This document shows, piece after piece, positions 1 through 7,943 of a DNA stretch of 64,000 nucleotides (positions are counted from its first letter, which is position 1; each line of letters starts with the position of its first letter). The DNA comes from a bacterium. GTDB taxonomy: Bacteria > Oederibacteriota > CAKKQC01. The notes beneath the pieces are model-generated. The model was given only the letters and a program-made list of their open reading frames with translations, ran no database searches and was not told the origin of the DNA. A program made the translations under genes and the position numbers. The stretch spans positions 21,212-85,211 of the forward strand of contig CAKKQC010000030.1 of NCBI GenBank assembly GCA_919901855.1. The letters are read 5' to 3'.

Positions 1-2
1 AG

Positions 3-1445
3 GACAAGTACGTCCTCAAGAACGGGCGGATGTGGCAGTTTGACGCCGTGCGCGAGGACCGCGAGAAGCGGGCGATGATCGACGCCCGCCCGGAGGATCG
101 CAACCTGGTCAGGACGAAGTACGGTAAGGGCGGGGTCTACCGGACCACGCTCGCGGCCAAGCTCCTGTGCATGGTCGCCAACAAGGCCGCCTCGCTCGAC
201 GCGCAGGGCATCGGGATGGAAATGGAGTCCGAGAAGCCGGACTGGTGCGACGCCATGAACGGGCTCCCGGGCCGGTTCGGGTCCTCGCTCTCGGAGACCC
301 TGGAGCTCAAGCGGTTGTGCCAGTACCTCCTCAAGCACCTGCGGCCGGATGATTCCATCGGTCTCGCGGTCGAGGTCAAGGCCCTGCTCGACGGCGTGGT
401 CCGCGAGATCCGGACGTGCCTCAGGACGAATAACTCGTTCGCGTACTGGGACCGGACCTACACGCTCAAGGAGGCCTACCGGGCAAGGACGCGGCTCGGC
501 GTTTCGGGCCGGGACGTCGCGGTGACCGGCGAATCCGCCATCGCGGCGCTGGAAGCCGTCGTCGCCCTGTGCGACCTCGGCACGAAGAAGTGTCTCCGGA
601 AGTACGGCACCTACGTGACCTACTTCATGAACGAGCCGACCCGGTGGACGCCCATCAAGGGCACTCGGACGGCGAAGATCAGGGCATTCAAGCAGATTCC
701 CCTCCCGCTCTACCTCGAGGGGTTCGTCCACGCGCTCCGCACCGAGGGCGACCGCCGCATCCCGGCCATGGTCCGGAAGAGCGGGCTCTTCGACCCCAAG
801 CTCGGCATGTACCGGGTCAACGCGCCGCTCGGGAACTTCACCAACGAGATCGGGCGGGCCAAGACGTTCCCGCGAGGCTGGCTCGAGAACGAGTCCATCT
901 GGCTCCACATGGAGTACAAGTACCTGCTCGAGGTCCTGCGGGCCGGCTGTTACGAGGACTTCTTCCGCGACTTTCGCAAGTGCGTGGTCGCGTTCCTCGA
1001 CCCCGCCGTCTACCGCCGGAGCATCCTCGAGAACTGCTCGTTCCTCGTCGGGTCCGGCTACCCCGACCCCGACCGGCACGGGGCCGGCTTCGTGGCGCGG
1101 CTCACGGGCGCCACGGCCGAGTTCATCGACATCTGGGTGAGGATGACGAGCGGCAAGTCGCCGTTCACGCTCGATAAGGACGGAGTCCTCCGGTTCCGGC
1201 TCTCGCCGGTCCTGCCCGCGTGGCTCTTCAAGGACGGCGTCTTCGAGTTCCGGTTCCTGGGCTCGATCGATGTCACGTACCTCAACCTCTCGCGGAAGAA
1301 CACGTGGGAGGGCCTGCGTCCAATCTCCTACCGGATCGTGACCGCCGGCGGGGAGACCACGGTGGCCGGCGAGTCGCTCGGCGAGTCCTGGGCTTCCCGC
1401 ATCCGCGACCGCCAGGTGATGCGGCTGGTCGTCACGCTGGGATAG
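3..1445 (+). CDS. Cellobiose-phosphorylase-like (alpha/alpha)6-barrel protein, 5' partial
   Basis: The frame is open from the window edge, so the gene begins upstream; an internal ATG lies at 30 but residues before it (DKYVLKNGR) read as coding. About 480 residues are visible. The C-terminal half, with stretches such as ENESIWLHMEYKYLLE, RSILENCSFLVGSG and the region up to FRFLGSIDVTYLNLSRK, resembles from memory the C-terminal catalytic barrel of uncharacterised cellobiose-phosphorylase/GH94-like proteins. I infer a cytoplasmic glycoside phosphorylase or hydrolase; the substrate cannot be told. The secreted beta-helix gene that follows 27 nt downstream, and the GH43-like and CE15-like genes beyond, support a role in polysaccharide breakdown. 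The family call is tentative because the N-terminal domain is outside the window. Confidence 0.5.
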   Translation, partial: DKYVLKNGRMWQFDAVREDREKRAMIDARPEDRNLVRTKYGKGGVYRTTLAAKLLCMVANKAASLDAQGIGMEMESEKPDWCDAMNGLPGRFGSSLSETLELKRLCQYLLKHLRPDDSIGLAVEVKALLDGVVREIRTCLRTNNSFAYWDRTYTLKEAYRARTRLGVSGRDVAVTGESAIAALEAVVALCDLGTKKCLRKYGTYVTYFMNEPTRWTPIKGTRTAKIRAFKQIPLPLYLEGFVHALRTEGDRRIPAMVRKSGLFDPKLGMYRVNAPLGNFTNEIGRAKTFPRGWLENESIWLHMEYKYLLEVLRAGCYEDFFRDFRKCVVAFLDPAVYRRSILENCSFLVGSGYPDPDRHGAGFVARLTGATAEFIDIWVRMTSGKSPFTLDKDGVLRFRLSPVLPAWLFKDGVFEFRFLGSIDVTYLNLSRKNTWEGLRPISYRIVTAGGETTVAGESLGESWASRIRDRQVMRLVVTLG

Positions 1446-1456
1446 CCGGGACAAGG

Positions 1457-1462
1457 TATAAC
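1457..1462 (+). promoter_or_regulatory. Putative -10 element (TATAAC) of a leaderless start
   Basis: TATAAC ends 9 nt before the ATG at 1472; no Shine-Dalgarno is visible. It fits the window-wide TANNNT pattern, with a C at the last base. Confidence 0.4.
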
Positions 1463-1471
1463 AGTGGCGTT

Positions 1472-3544
1472 ATGGATGCCGCGTCGACCCTCGTCGCCCT
1501 CGTCCTCCACGTGACCCCGGCCCTCGCCGCGCCGGATCGCCTGCCGGTCATGGCCCCGGGCGGCCGCCTGCACCACGGCCAGGACCCGCTCGAACTCAGC
1601 CGGACCGTCACGCTCCCAACCCCGGGCGTCTGGTACCTCTGGCTGAAGGTGACCGCCCGCGGGACGGAGCCGCTCGTTGTCGAGTACGACCTCGACGGCG
1701 CGAAGCCCCGCCACCGGCCCCGCGCGCTCATCCCGATCGAGACCTACGCGAAGTCGCAGTGGATATCCAACACGCTCATGCCCGGGTTCCGGGCCGAGGT
1801 GCACGTGGCGAAGCCGGGGGCCCATGTCCTGCGGCTCAAGGTCGAAGGCGAGGGAGCGGACCTCGTGGTCGAGAAGATGGCGCTCACGCTCGCCTGGTCG
1901 GCCGTCCCCAAGGGCGACACGCTGGATCATCGCGACGACCCCGGCGGCGGACGGGCGTACTTCCCCGCCGACGACCTCGAGGCGAACGGGTTCCGGGAAG
2001 GCTTCGAGCTGCCCCCGATCACGGCGGTGCGCCGCTACCACGTCGATGCGGACGCCGGGGACGACGGCCGGGACGGGCTGACCCCGGCGACCGCCTGGAG
2101 ATCGCTCGCAAAGGCCAATGCCCGCGTCTTCGAACCCGGTGACGCGCTCCTGCTCAAGCGCGGCGGAAAGTGGCTCGGGACCATCTCCCCCGCCGGCAGC
2201 GGCACGGCCGGCGCGTGGATCACGATCGGCGCCTACGGCGACGGCCCGCGGCCCCTGATCGACGGGGGACCGGACAGCGCGGTAGACCTGCGCGATGTCT
2301 CATACCGCGAGATCCGGGACATCGAAGTCACGACCGATCCGCTGGGCGGGGGGTTCGGGATCACGGTCACGGCCAACCGCCCGGGTCCCCGGCCCAAGGG
2401 GCTCCGCATACTCAACATCGTGGCCTCGGACTGCGGTAATGCCGGGATACACGCGGGCGGGACCTGGGACGCGAACGACGGGATCGACGAGATCGTCATC
2501 GAGAACTGCCTCGCGTTCCGGAACCGCGGCGCCGGGATCGAGATCTACGGGTGGCACCAGGGCGGGTGGCGCGACGGGATCGTGCGCAACTGCACGGCTT
2601 GGTCGAACGGCGGGATGGGGGGAATCTATGCCTGCTCCGGCCGGCACATCCTGATCGAGAACTGCCGGACCTACCACAACTATTTCCTCGGCACGTGGTT
2701 CTGGAACGCGCTGAACGTGACGATGCGTCGTTGCGAGTCGTGGCGTTGCCATACGAGCGGCGAGCGCGGGGGGTTCGACCTCGACTACCTCGTGAACGCC
2801 TCCGTGATCGAGGACTGCTACTCGCACCACAACGAGCACTACGGGTTCATGCTCATGGGGAACGGCAACCAGCCCATGATCGACGTGCCCAAGGTCAGCC
2901 GGCACAACCTCGTCCGGCGGTGCCTGGCCGAGGACGACCGGCCGCCCTTCTGGATCATCGAGACCTTCGAGGACTCGATCGTCATGGACAACATCGCGCT
3001 CGCGACCGGGAAGGGAATCGCGGCCTTCGAGGTATCGGGCTGGCCGGACGGAATCCAGGACGGCGGATGGCCCGCCCGGTGCGCGTTCACGAACAACGTC
3101 ATGTGCGCGCGCGACGGCGCGGTGCCGCTCTCCGTGGACGACGAGCCCACGCGGCTGGCCAACGTCTTCGACGGCACCTGGCTCTGGCAGGCCGCGCGGG
3201 ACAAGCCCCTGGTCCAATGGGGCGGGACGAACTACAACCCGGCGGGCTGGGGCGTGAAGTCCCCGAAGCGCCCCTGGCGCCGGTTCACGACGATCGGCGC
3301 CTACCGCAAGGGTACGGGCCAGGACGCCCACGGCGGCGCGGGCGATCCGGGATTCGCGGGTAAGGCGTGGCAGGGCGCCATCGGGCTCGGCGCGCTCGAG
3401 ACCTACCGGCCGAAGCCGGGCGGCCCGCTTTCGAAGTCCGCGCGCGCCGCATCCCCCGTCACGGCCGAGTGGCTCGCCGCCCGCGCCAAGTACCTGACCG
3501 ACGCCCCCGGCCTCCCCGACATCCCCCTCGCCCCCGCGCCCTGA
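1472..3544 (+). CDS. Secreted right-handed parallel beta-helix protein
   Basis: This is a 690-residue protein. The ATG at 1472 is chosen because it begins a short signal-peptide-like segment (MDAASTLVALVLHVTPALA) and has a -10-like hexamer just upstream; the open frame extends further up but overlaps the preceding gene. Residues about 30-170 look like a beta-rich module. From about 190, YHVDADAGDDGRDGLTPATAW followed by GDALLLKRGGKW is the classic entry into a beta-helix of the polysaccharide lyase/PbH1 type, with repeated N-C and I-E-N-C rungs (IENCLAF, VRNCTAW, IENCRTY, IEDCYSH) to about 560. I infer an exported polysaccharide-binding or -cleaving protein; no catalytic residue set can be assigned. 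Confidence 0.75.
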   Translation: MDAASTLVALVLHVTPALAAPDRLPVMAPGGRLHHGQDPLELSRTVTLPTPGVWYLWLKVTARGTEPLVVEYDLDGAKPRHRPRALIPIETYAKSQWISNTLMPGFRAEVHVAKPGAHVLRLKVEGEGADLVVEKMALTLAWSAVPKGDTLDHRDDPGGGRAYFPADDLEANGFREGFELPPITAVRRYHVDADAGDDGRDGLTPATAWRSLAKANARVFEPGDALLLKRGGKWLGTISPAGSGTAGAWITIGAYGDGPRPLIDGGPDSAVDLRDVSYREIRDIEVTTDPLGGGFGITVTANRPGPRPKGLRILNIVASDCGNAGIHAGGTWDANDGIDEIVIENCLAFRNRGAGIEIYGWHQGGWRDGIVRNCTAWSNGGMGGIYACSGRHILIENCRTYHNYFLGTWFWNALNVTMRRCESWRCHTSGERGGFDLDYLVNASVIEDCYSHHNEHYGFMLMGNGNQPMIDVPKVSRHNLVRRCLAEDDRPPFWIIETFEDSIVMDNIALATGKGIAAFEVSGWPDGIQDGGWPARCAFTNNVMCARDGAVPLSVDDEPTRLANVFDGTWLWQAARDKPLVQWGGTNYNPAGWGVKSPKRPWRRFTTIGAYRKGTGQDAHGGAGDPGFAGKAWQGAIGLGALETYRPKPGGPLSKSARAASPVTAEWLAARAKYLTDAPGLPDIPLAPAP

Positions 3545-3548
3545 TCTC

Positions 3549-3579
3549 GGTTTGAGGTGCCAAAATGGCACCTCAAACC
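3549..3579. repeat. Palindromic hairpin element, copy 1
   Basis: Perfect 13-bp arms (GGTTTGAGGTGCC and its complement) enclose the loop AAAAT. It lies between the convergent beta-helix and PIN-toxin genes. It shares its core with copies at 3600-3628 and 4397-4423, and the arm differences are compensatory. There is no U-tract as in an intrinsic terminator. Confidence 0.85.
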
Positions 3580-3599
3580 CCAGTCGATCGGCCTCTCCC

Positions 3600-3628
3600 A
3601 CTTGAGGTTCCAGATTGGAACCTCAAGT
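3600..3628. repeat. Palindromic hairpin element, copy 2
   Basis: Perfect 12-bp arms (ACTTGAGGTTCC and its complement) enclose the loop AGATT. Compared with copy 1, the G in the third-last arm position is T and its partner C is A, so pairing is kept. Confidence 0.85.
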
Positions 3629-3647
3629 CACGGGACCTCGCGAACTC

Positions 3648-4064
3648 TTAGGCAAACGGGTTCAGAACCGCGATCCCGCATCCCTCGAAATCGGACGCAT
3701 TCCGCGACACCACCGTCAGCCCGTGAACAGAGGCAGTCGCGGCAATCAACATGTCGGCCTGTGACCTTGTTCGCCCCTTCCGCCTGAGAGAGCCCCGCAG
3801 ATCTCCGGCGCAACGGGCAATCTCCTCGGTCACCGGGAGGACCACGCATCCCCGCCTGAGGAAAGCCTCAAACCATTCTGCCATTCGTTCGTTCGGCTTC
3901 CAGGAGAGCCCGTAGCGCACCTCCTCGACGGTCACCACGCCGATCCCCGTCTTGAGCACGCCCACAGCCCACGCCGCGACGCCCGCGTCGGGCTCGGGCT
4001 TCAGGAGCTCACTGAGGACGTTGGTGTCCAGCAGATGCGCGATGTCGTGATGCAGTGAAGGCAT
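3648..4064 (-). CDS. VapC-like PIN-domain toxin (ribonuclease)
   Basis: This 138-residue protein has the length and motif order of VapC toxins. PIN acidic residues are visible: D13 in HLLDTNVLSELL, E48 in VEEVRYG, D104 in SQADMLIAATA, and N122/D125 in SRNASDF. PIN toxins cleave tRNA or rRNA in the cytoplasm. The start at 4064 gives the expected PIN N-terminus, although the frame is open further up. It overlaps the 3' end of the antitoxin gene by 56 nt, as is common in toxin-antitoxin pairs. The cassette is bracketed by hairpin elements, which suggests it was acquired. The RNA target is unknown. Confidence 0.88.
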   Translation of the reverse strand: MPSLHHDIAHLLDTNVLSELLKPEPDAGVAAWAVGVLKTGIGVVTVEEVRYGLSWKPNERMAEWFEAFLRRGCVVLPVTEEIARCAGDLRGSLRRKGRTRSQADMLIAATASVHGLTVVSRNASDFEGCGIAVLNPFA

Positions 4065-4335
4065 TAGGGCGGTCACGGCGTTTCGGGGTCTCGAGGACGT
4101 ATCCTTCCCGCCGGCATATCTCACGGCCCTCCGCGAACAACTCGGCCAGGGTCGCGGATGACTTGCGGAGCGGGCGCTTGGCCAACTCCCGGTATGCATC
4201 GGGACCCACGACAACTGCAGCGACTCGTTCACGGTTGTAGACCGGCTGGGGCTCCCGCACGGCCGACTTCATCAGGTCGGCGAATCTCCGCCTGGCCTTC
4301 GCCACGGTCCACTTAATGGGCATTCCCTTGCGCAT
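4009..4335 (-). CDS. Phd/YefM-like antitoxin of the PIN toxin
   Basis: This is a 108-residue protein. Its N-terminal half (KWTVAKARRRFADLMKSAVREPQPVYNRERVAAVVVGPDAYRELA, read in pieces) matches the Phd/YefM DNA-binding fold: a helix ending in F-x-x-L, then a strand with R-x-R-V-A-A-V-V-V and Y-R-E-L. The C-terminal part is the expected toxin-binding tail. A second ATG four codons in (4323) is possible. A perfect 12-bp inverted repeat at 4337-4374 sits directly upstream, as expected for an autoregulated operon. The gene precedes and overlaps the toxin gene. Confidence 0.85.
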   Translation of the reverse strand: MRKGMPIKWTVAKARRRFADLMKSAVREPQPVYNRERVAAVVVGPDAYRELAKRPLRKSSATLAELFAEGREICRREGYVLETPKRRDRPNAFTASRHRASAGHQRPQ

Positions 4336-4336
4336 G

Positions 4337-4374
4337 GTTCATGTACATCATGCCAGATCAATATGTACATGAAC
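4337..4374. promoter_or_regulatory. Probable toxin-antitoxin operator (inverted repeat)
   Basis: GTTCATGTACAT (4337-4348) and ATGTACATGAAC (4363-4374) form a perfect 12-bp inverted repeat with a 14-nt spacer, one nucleotide from the antitoxin start. Each half contains the palindrome ATGTACAT. I infer binding by the antitoxin or toxin-antitoxin complex. Confidence 0.7.
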
Positions 4375-4396
4375 AACGGGGTGAGCCAGCGCGTCA

Positions 4397-4423
4397 CTTG
4401 AGATGCCAGAATGGCATCTCAAG
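4397..4423. repeat. Palindromic hairpin element, copy 3
   Basis: Perfect 11-bp arms (CTTGAGATGCC and its complement) enclose AGAAT. The downstream arm contains the stop codon of the GH43/GH117-like gene (complement of 4419-4421). Relative to copy 1, an arm G-C pair is replaced by A-T. Confidence 0.85.
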
Positions 4424-5503
4424 ATTGCCCGGGGAACTCCTTCATATAGAGCTGTTCACTGCCGTAGAAGCCGGAGTTGTAGTAGAGCGCCCAGCGACCG
4501 TCGGGAAACACGAGGATGTGCTGGCGCCAGAGGTTCGTGCCCTCGCCGGCCGCGACCGCTTCGGGAGGAACCTTCTCGATCCACTCGATCGGTTCCCGCT
4601 CGAACTGCCACCCCGTGACCGGCCACTCCTCGTCGCAGTACGAGAATCCGCCGAGACTGGGCGCGGGCTCCTCGCGAGCGACGGTCGAGTCTTTCGGATC
4701 GGGCGCCGTGGGCGAGGCGTTCACGATCACCTCCCACCGGTGCGTGCGGCCGGGCAAGAGCTGGACGCCGCCGACCCAGCCGGACGCCCAGTGGCCGCGC
4801 TCCGGCTCCGGCGGCAGGATGATCCCGAGCTTGCGCGCCGTCCGCTCCCCCAGCTTCTGGACGGCGGCCGCGGAGGCGTTGCCGTATGGGCTCACGGTCC
4901 GCGGCTGGGCGGTCCGCGGGTATCCCATATAGAAGTAGAGGAACTCGCCGCGGTCCTCGAACCAGAAGCCCGTGACCGCGTCCACGTGCTTCTCGTCGAA
5001 CTCGCCCGGGCCGCCGACGTCGATCAGGATGCCCTCCTCGACGGTCCACGGTCCCGCCAGCTTCAGCGCCCAGGCCCGCTGCACGACCTTGGAACCGTTC
5101 TTGAACGACACGGTCACCAGCCAGTACCTCCCATCCACGCGAGCGGCCCGGTTGGGACGGAGCGCGTCCATGACGACGAACGGCTTGTGCGTCCCGCCCC
5201 CGGAGAGCGCGGAGGGGTTCGCGAACTTGAGCGGGCCGACGACCCGCCAACTGCCGGGCCCCGGATCGTCCGGATTCGTGCAGACGGCCTCCCCCGCCCC
5301 GGGCGGCGAGAAGAACAGGATCATGCGCCAGGAATTTATGTCGTCATCCCAGACGATGCACGGGTCCCCGACGACCTCGGAGCCCTCGCCCGAGCTCGCG
5401 CGCGGGAGAATGAGCCCCCGTCGCGTCCACGTCATCGCGTCGCTCACAGACGCACCCGGTACGCGTAGACCGGTCTGCCGCCGTTCCCTTCGATGATGAG
5501 CAC
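4419..5503 (-). pseudogene. GH43/GH117-like five-bladed beta-propeller glycosidase, apparent frameshift near 5447
   Basis: From 5447 (GTG) to 4419 there is a 342-residue frame with propeller features: WTRRGLILPR, then VGDPCIVWDDDINSWRMILFF, FVVMDALRPN, and FDEKHVDAVTGFWFEDRG, the D/E pattern of the GH43/68/117 fold. A different frame starts at GTG 5503 and gives LIIEGNGGRPVYAYRVRL before TGA. These residues look like the missing first strands, and TAGAAT lies 6 nt before that GTG. The two frames would join if one base were added near 5447, so I read this as a one-base deletion or sequence error. If intact, it is likely a cytoplasmic oligosaccharide hydrolase; if not, the 5447 start would make a slightly short protein. 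The stop lies inside hairpin copy 3. Confidence 0.65.
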
Positions 5504-5509
5504 GGGTTG

Positions 5510-5515
5510 ATTCTA
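5510..5515 (-). promoter_or_regulatory. Putative -10 element (TAGAAT) for GTG 5503
   Basis: On the minus strand TAGAAT ends 6 nt before GTG 5503. It lies back-to-back with the plus-strand TAGGAT at 5528-5533. Confidence 0.5.
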
Positions 5516-5527
5516 CCCGTAGGCTGG

Positions 5528-5533
5528 TAGGAT
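5528..5533 (+). promoter_or_regulatory. Putative -10 element (TAGGAT) of a leaderless start
   Basis: TAGGAT ends 6 nt before the ATG at 5540; no Shine-Dalgarno is present. Confidence 0.55.
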
Positions 5534-5539
5534 GGGCGC

Positions 5540-6673
5540 ATGAAGAACCCAGGCTTCCCGGCTCCCGAACGGCTCCCCCTCCGCCGTGGCTGGCCCGACC
5601 CGCTGGAGATGTTCCGGGGAGAGAGGGTGGCGACCCGCGCCGCGTGGGAGCACGTCCGGAAGCCCGAACTGGGCGCCCTGTTCCGACACTACATGTACGG
5701 GTTCGAGCCGCCCGCGCCCCGGAATCTCCGGGTCCGGCTCCTGGACGAGATGCCGCACGCACGCGGCCGCGCCGTCCTACGCGAGTACCGGGTCAACTTT
5801 GGGCCCCGCGGCACCCCGGCGATGTCCCTCCTCATCGTCCGCCCCGCGCGGGTCCGCGGACCCGTGCCCATGTTCGTCGGCGTCAACTTCACCGGCAACG
5901 TGAACGTGCGTAGTGGAATGGACGGCCGGCCCGACGCGTGGCCCGCGGAGCTCGTGGTCCGGAAGGGCTTCGGGTTCGCGACCTTCCATGCGTCCGACGT
6001 CGATCCCGACCGGCCGGACTTCACCGACGGCGTCCACCCCTGGTACTTCCGCCGCGGCCAGACGAAGCCGCGGCCGACGGACTGGGGCACGATCTCGGCC
6101 TGGGCCTGGGGCCTTTCGCGCGCGGCCGATGCCCTTCTCAGGGCCCGCGAGACTGCGCCGGACCGGCTGATGGCGATCGGCCACTCGCGGATGGGCAAGG
6201 CCGCGCTCCTGGCCGCCGCGCTCGATCCCCGGTTCGCGCTCGCGATCGTGAACCAGGCCGGATGCGGCGGCTCCGCCCCGAGCCGGGGCACGGTCGGCGA
6301 GAGTGTGCGCAGCATCAACAAGATGTTCCCGCATTGGTTCAATGACGTCTTCCCTCGATTCAGCAGGGCGGTGAACCGCCTCCCGTTCGACCAGCACGGG
6401 CTCGTCGCCCTCGTGGCGCCCCGGCCCGTCCTCTTCCTCGCCGCCGAGGGCGACCAGTGGGCAAACCCCGACGGCCAGTTCGAAGTGCTCAAGCACGCGG
6501 AGCCCGTCTATCACCTCCTCGGTGCAAAGGGGCTGGGCGTGAACCGGCGTCCCCCCATAGGCAAGCTGGTCGGCGCCGATCTCGGCTACCGGCTCCGTCC
6601 CGGCACCCACGCGCTCGGCCCCGACGACTGGGCCGTCGCACTCCGGTTCGCCTCAGCCCGGCTGAAGGTGTAG
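5540..6673 (+). CDS. CE15-like (glucuronoyl/acetylxylan) esterase, alpha/beta-hydrolase
   Basis: This 377-residue protein has the nucleophile elbow GHSRMGKAALLAAA, with Ser216 in the G-x-S-R-x-G-K motif typical of bacterial carbohydrate esterase family 15 and related esterases. Upstream, VGVNFTGN fits the oxyanion loop region. AAEGDQWANPDGQ (E303/D305) supplies a candidate acid and GTHALGPDDW (His357) the catalytic histidine. No signal peptide is seen, so it may act in the cytoplasm on imported fragments. Family members cleave glucuronate or acetyl esters in plant-type xylans. It is the first gene of a plus-strand run with the FAD oxidoreductase; a -10-like TAGGAT lies 6 nt upstream of ATG 5540. 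Confidence 0.8.
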   Translation: MKNPGFPAPERLPLRRGWPDPLEMFRGERVATRAAWEHVRKPELGALFRHYMYGFEPPAPRNLRVRLLDEMPHARGRAVLREYRVNFGPRGTPAMSLLIVRPARVRGPVPMFVGVNFTGNVNVRSGMDGRPDAWPAELVVRKGFGFATFHASDVDPDRPDFTDGVHPWYFRRGQTKPRPTDWGTISAWAWGLSRAADALLRARETAPDRLMAIGHSRMGKAALLAAALDPRFALAIVNQAGCGGSAPSRGTVGESVRSINKMFPHWFNDVFPRFSRAVNRLPFDQHGLVALVAPRPVLFLAAEGDQWANPDGQFEVLKHAEPVYHLLGAKGLGVNRRPPIGKLVGADLGYRLRPGTHALGPDDWAVALRFASARLKV

Positions 6674-6676
6674 ACT
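6671..6676 (+). promoter_or_regulatory. Putative -10 element (TAGACT) of a leaderless start
   Basis: TAGACT ends 7 nt before ATG 6684. Its first three bases are the stop codon of the preceding esterase gene, so it may be an internal promoter or chance. Confidence 0.35.
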
Positions 6677-6683
6677 GCGCCTC

Positions 6684-7940
6684 ATGAACACCTGGCACGA
6701 GCCCGCACGCGAGATTCCGGTAGCCCGCGACACCGACGTCGTTGTCGCCGGCGGAGGGCCCGCGGGCCTCGCCGCCGCGATCGCCTCGGCGCGAAACGGA
6801 GCGAAGACCACGCTCGTCGAGCGGTTCGGGTTCCTCGGCGGCGTCGCCACCGCGGGGCTGATGGCGAACCTCAACGGGTTCCGCAACCAGGTCGAACCGG
6901 ACGCCACCCAGACCGTCCGCGGGATCGCGGAGGAGATCGTCCTCGAGCTCAAGAAGATGAACGGGCTGGGCAAGAGCCCGTACCCGCAGAAGGCGTACGC
7001 CGACGAGGCCGGGCAGATGGCCTACAGCTACGCGATCGACACCGAGAAGGTCAAGTACGTCGTCATGAAGATGTGCGCGGACGCGGGCGTGGACCTCCTC
7101 CTGCACACGTGGGTCGCCGCGCCCATCGTCGAGGACGCGAAAATGCGCGGCATCGTGGTCGAGAACAAGTCGGGGCGGGAGGCGCTCCTGGCCCGGGTCG
7201 TGATCGACGCCACCGGCGACGGCGACGTCGCCGCGCGCGCGGGCGCCCCGTTCTGGAGCTCGACGGACGAAAGCGAGCCCCGGCTGGGCGACTCGCTCAT
7301 GTACCGGATCCGGTTCGGCGCGAAACACCCCGCGGACCTCGGCGGGATGGATTTCGGCGCCGACATGATCGTCTGGGGCCCGTTCTCGAAGACCATGGAC
7401 GGCACGAATGCGGACGCGATCAGCAAGGCCGAGGTCGCCGCCCGCCTCGCGGTCTACACGAACTTCGCCGCGATGCAGGCCAAGCACCCGGACCTCGTGG
7501 ACGCCAAGGTCGCCGAGACGCCGGTCATGTTCGGGGTCCGGCAGACCCGGTTCATCGAGGGCGAATACAAGGTCACGGGCGACGACGCCATCGCGGGGAC
7601 GAGGTTCCCGGACTCGATCGCGATGAGCTCCTGCGCGATTATCGGCTACTACGGCTACCGCCGGTACCTGACCCACCAGGGGTACGACATCCCCTACCGG
7701 TGCCTGGTCCCCCGAGTCGTCGACCAGCTCCTGATCGCGGGCCGGTGCATCTCGAGCGACCAGCGCGCGTACGAATCCCACCGCGCCATGATCCCGATGA
7801 TGGCGATCGGCCAGGCGGCGGGCACGGCCGCGGCGCTGTCGGCCAGGCAGGGCGTCGCGCCCCGCCGGCTTGATGTCGGCCACCTGCAACGCACGCTGAC
7901 GGCGCAGGGCGCGGTGATCAGGATTCCGTCCGCCGGCTGA
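6684..7940 (+). CDS. FAD-dependent oxidoreductase (FAD_oxidored family)
   Basis: The 418-residue protein begins with a Rossmann dinucleotide-binding motif, DVVVAGGGPAGLAAAIASA, ending in the acidic TTLVER at about residue 46. FLGGVATAGLM and a second nucleotide-binding strand (ARVVIDATGDGDVAARAG) follow, and near the C-terminus comes LLIAGRCISSDQRAYESHRAMIPMMAIGQAAGTAAA. This is the signature of the FAD_oxidored family (PF12831) that is abundant in polysaccharide-degrading bacteria. The substrate is unknown; oxidation of a sugar or a small organic acid is inferred from the neighbours. There is no signal peptide. Its stop is 3 nt before the next start, so the two are probably co-transcribed. 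Confidence 0.82.
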   Translation: MNTWHEPAREIPVARDTDVVVAGGGPAGLAAAIASARNGAKTTLVERFGFLGGVATAGLMANLNGFRNQVEPDATQTVRGIAEEIVLELKKMNGLGKSPYPQKAYADEAGQMAYSYAIDTEKVKYVVMKMCADAGVDLLLHTWVAAPIVEDAKMRGIVVENKSGREALLARVVIDATGDGDVAARAGAPFWSSTDESEPRLGDSLMYRIRFGAKHPADLGGMDFGADMIVWGPFSKTMDGTNADAISKAEVAARLAVYTNFAAMQAKHPDLVDAKVAETPVMFGVRQTRFIEGEYKVTGDDAIAGTRFPDSIAMSSCAIIGYYGYRRYLTHQGYDIPYRCLVPRVVDQLLIAGRCISSDQRAYESHRAMIPMMAIGQAAGTAAALSARQGVAPRRLDVGHLQRTLTAQGAVIRIPSAG

Positions 7941-7943
7941 GGC

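Noticed and set aside
3549..3628. Hairpins as intrinsic terminators
   Set aside because: Neither strand has a T-tract after the stem, and covarying copies elsewhere argue for a repeat family.
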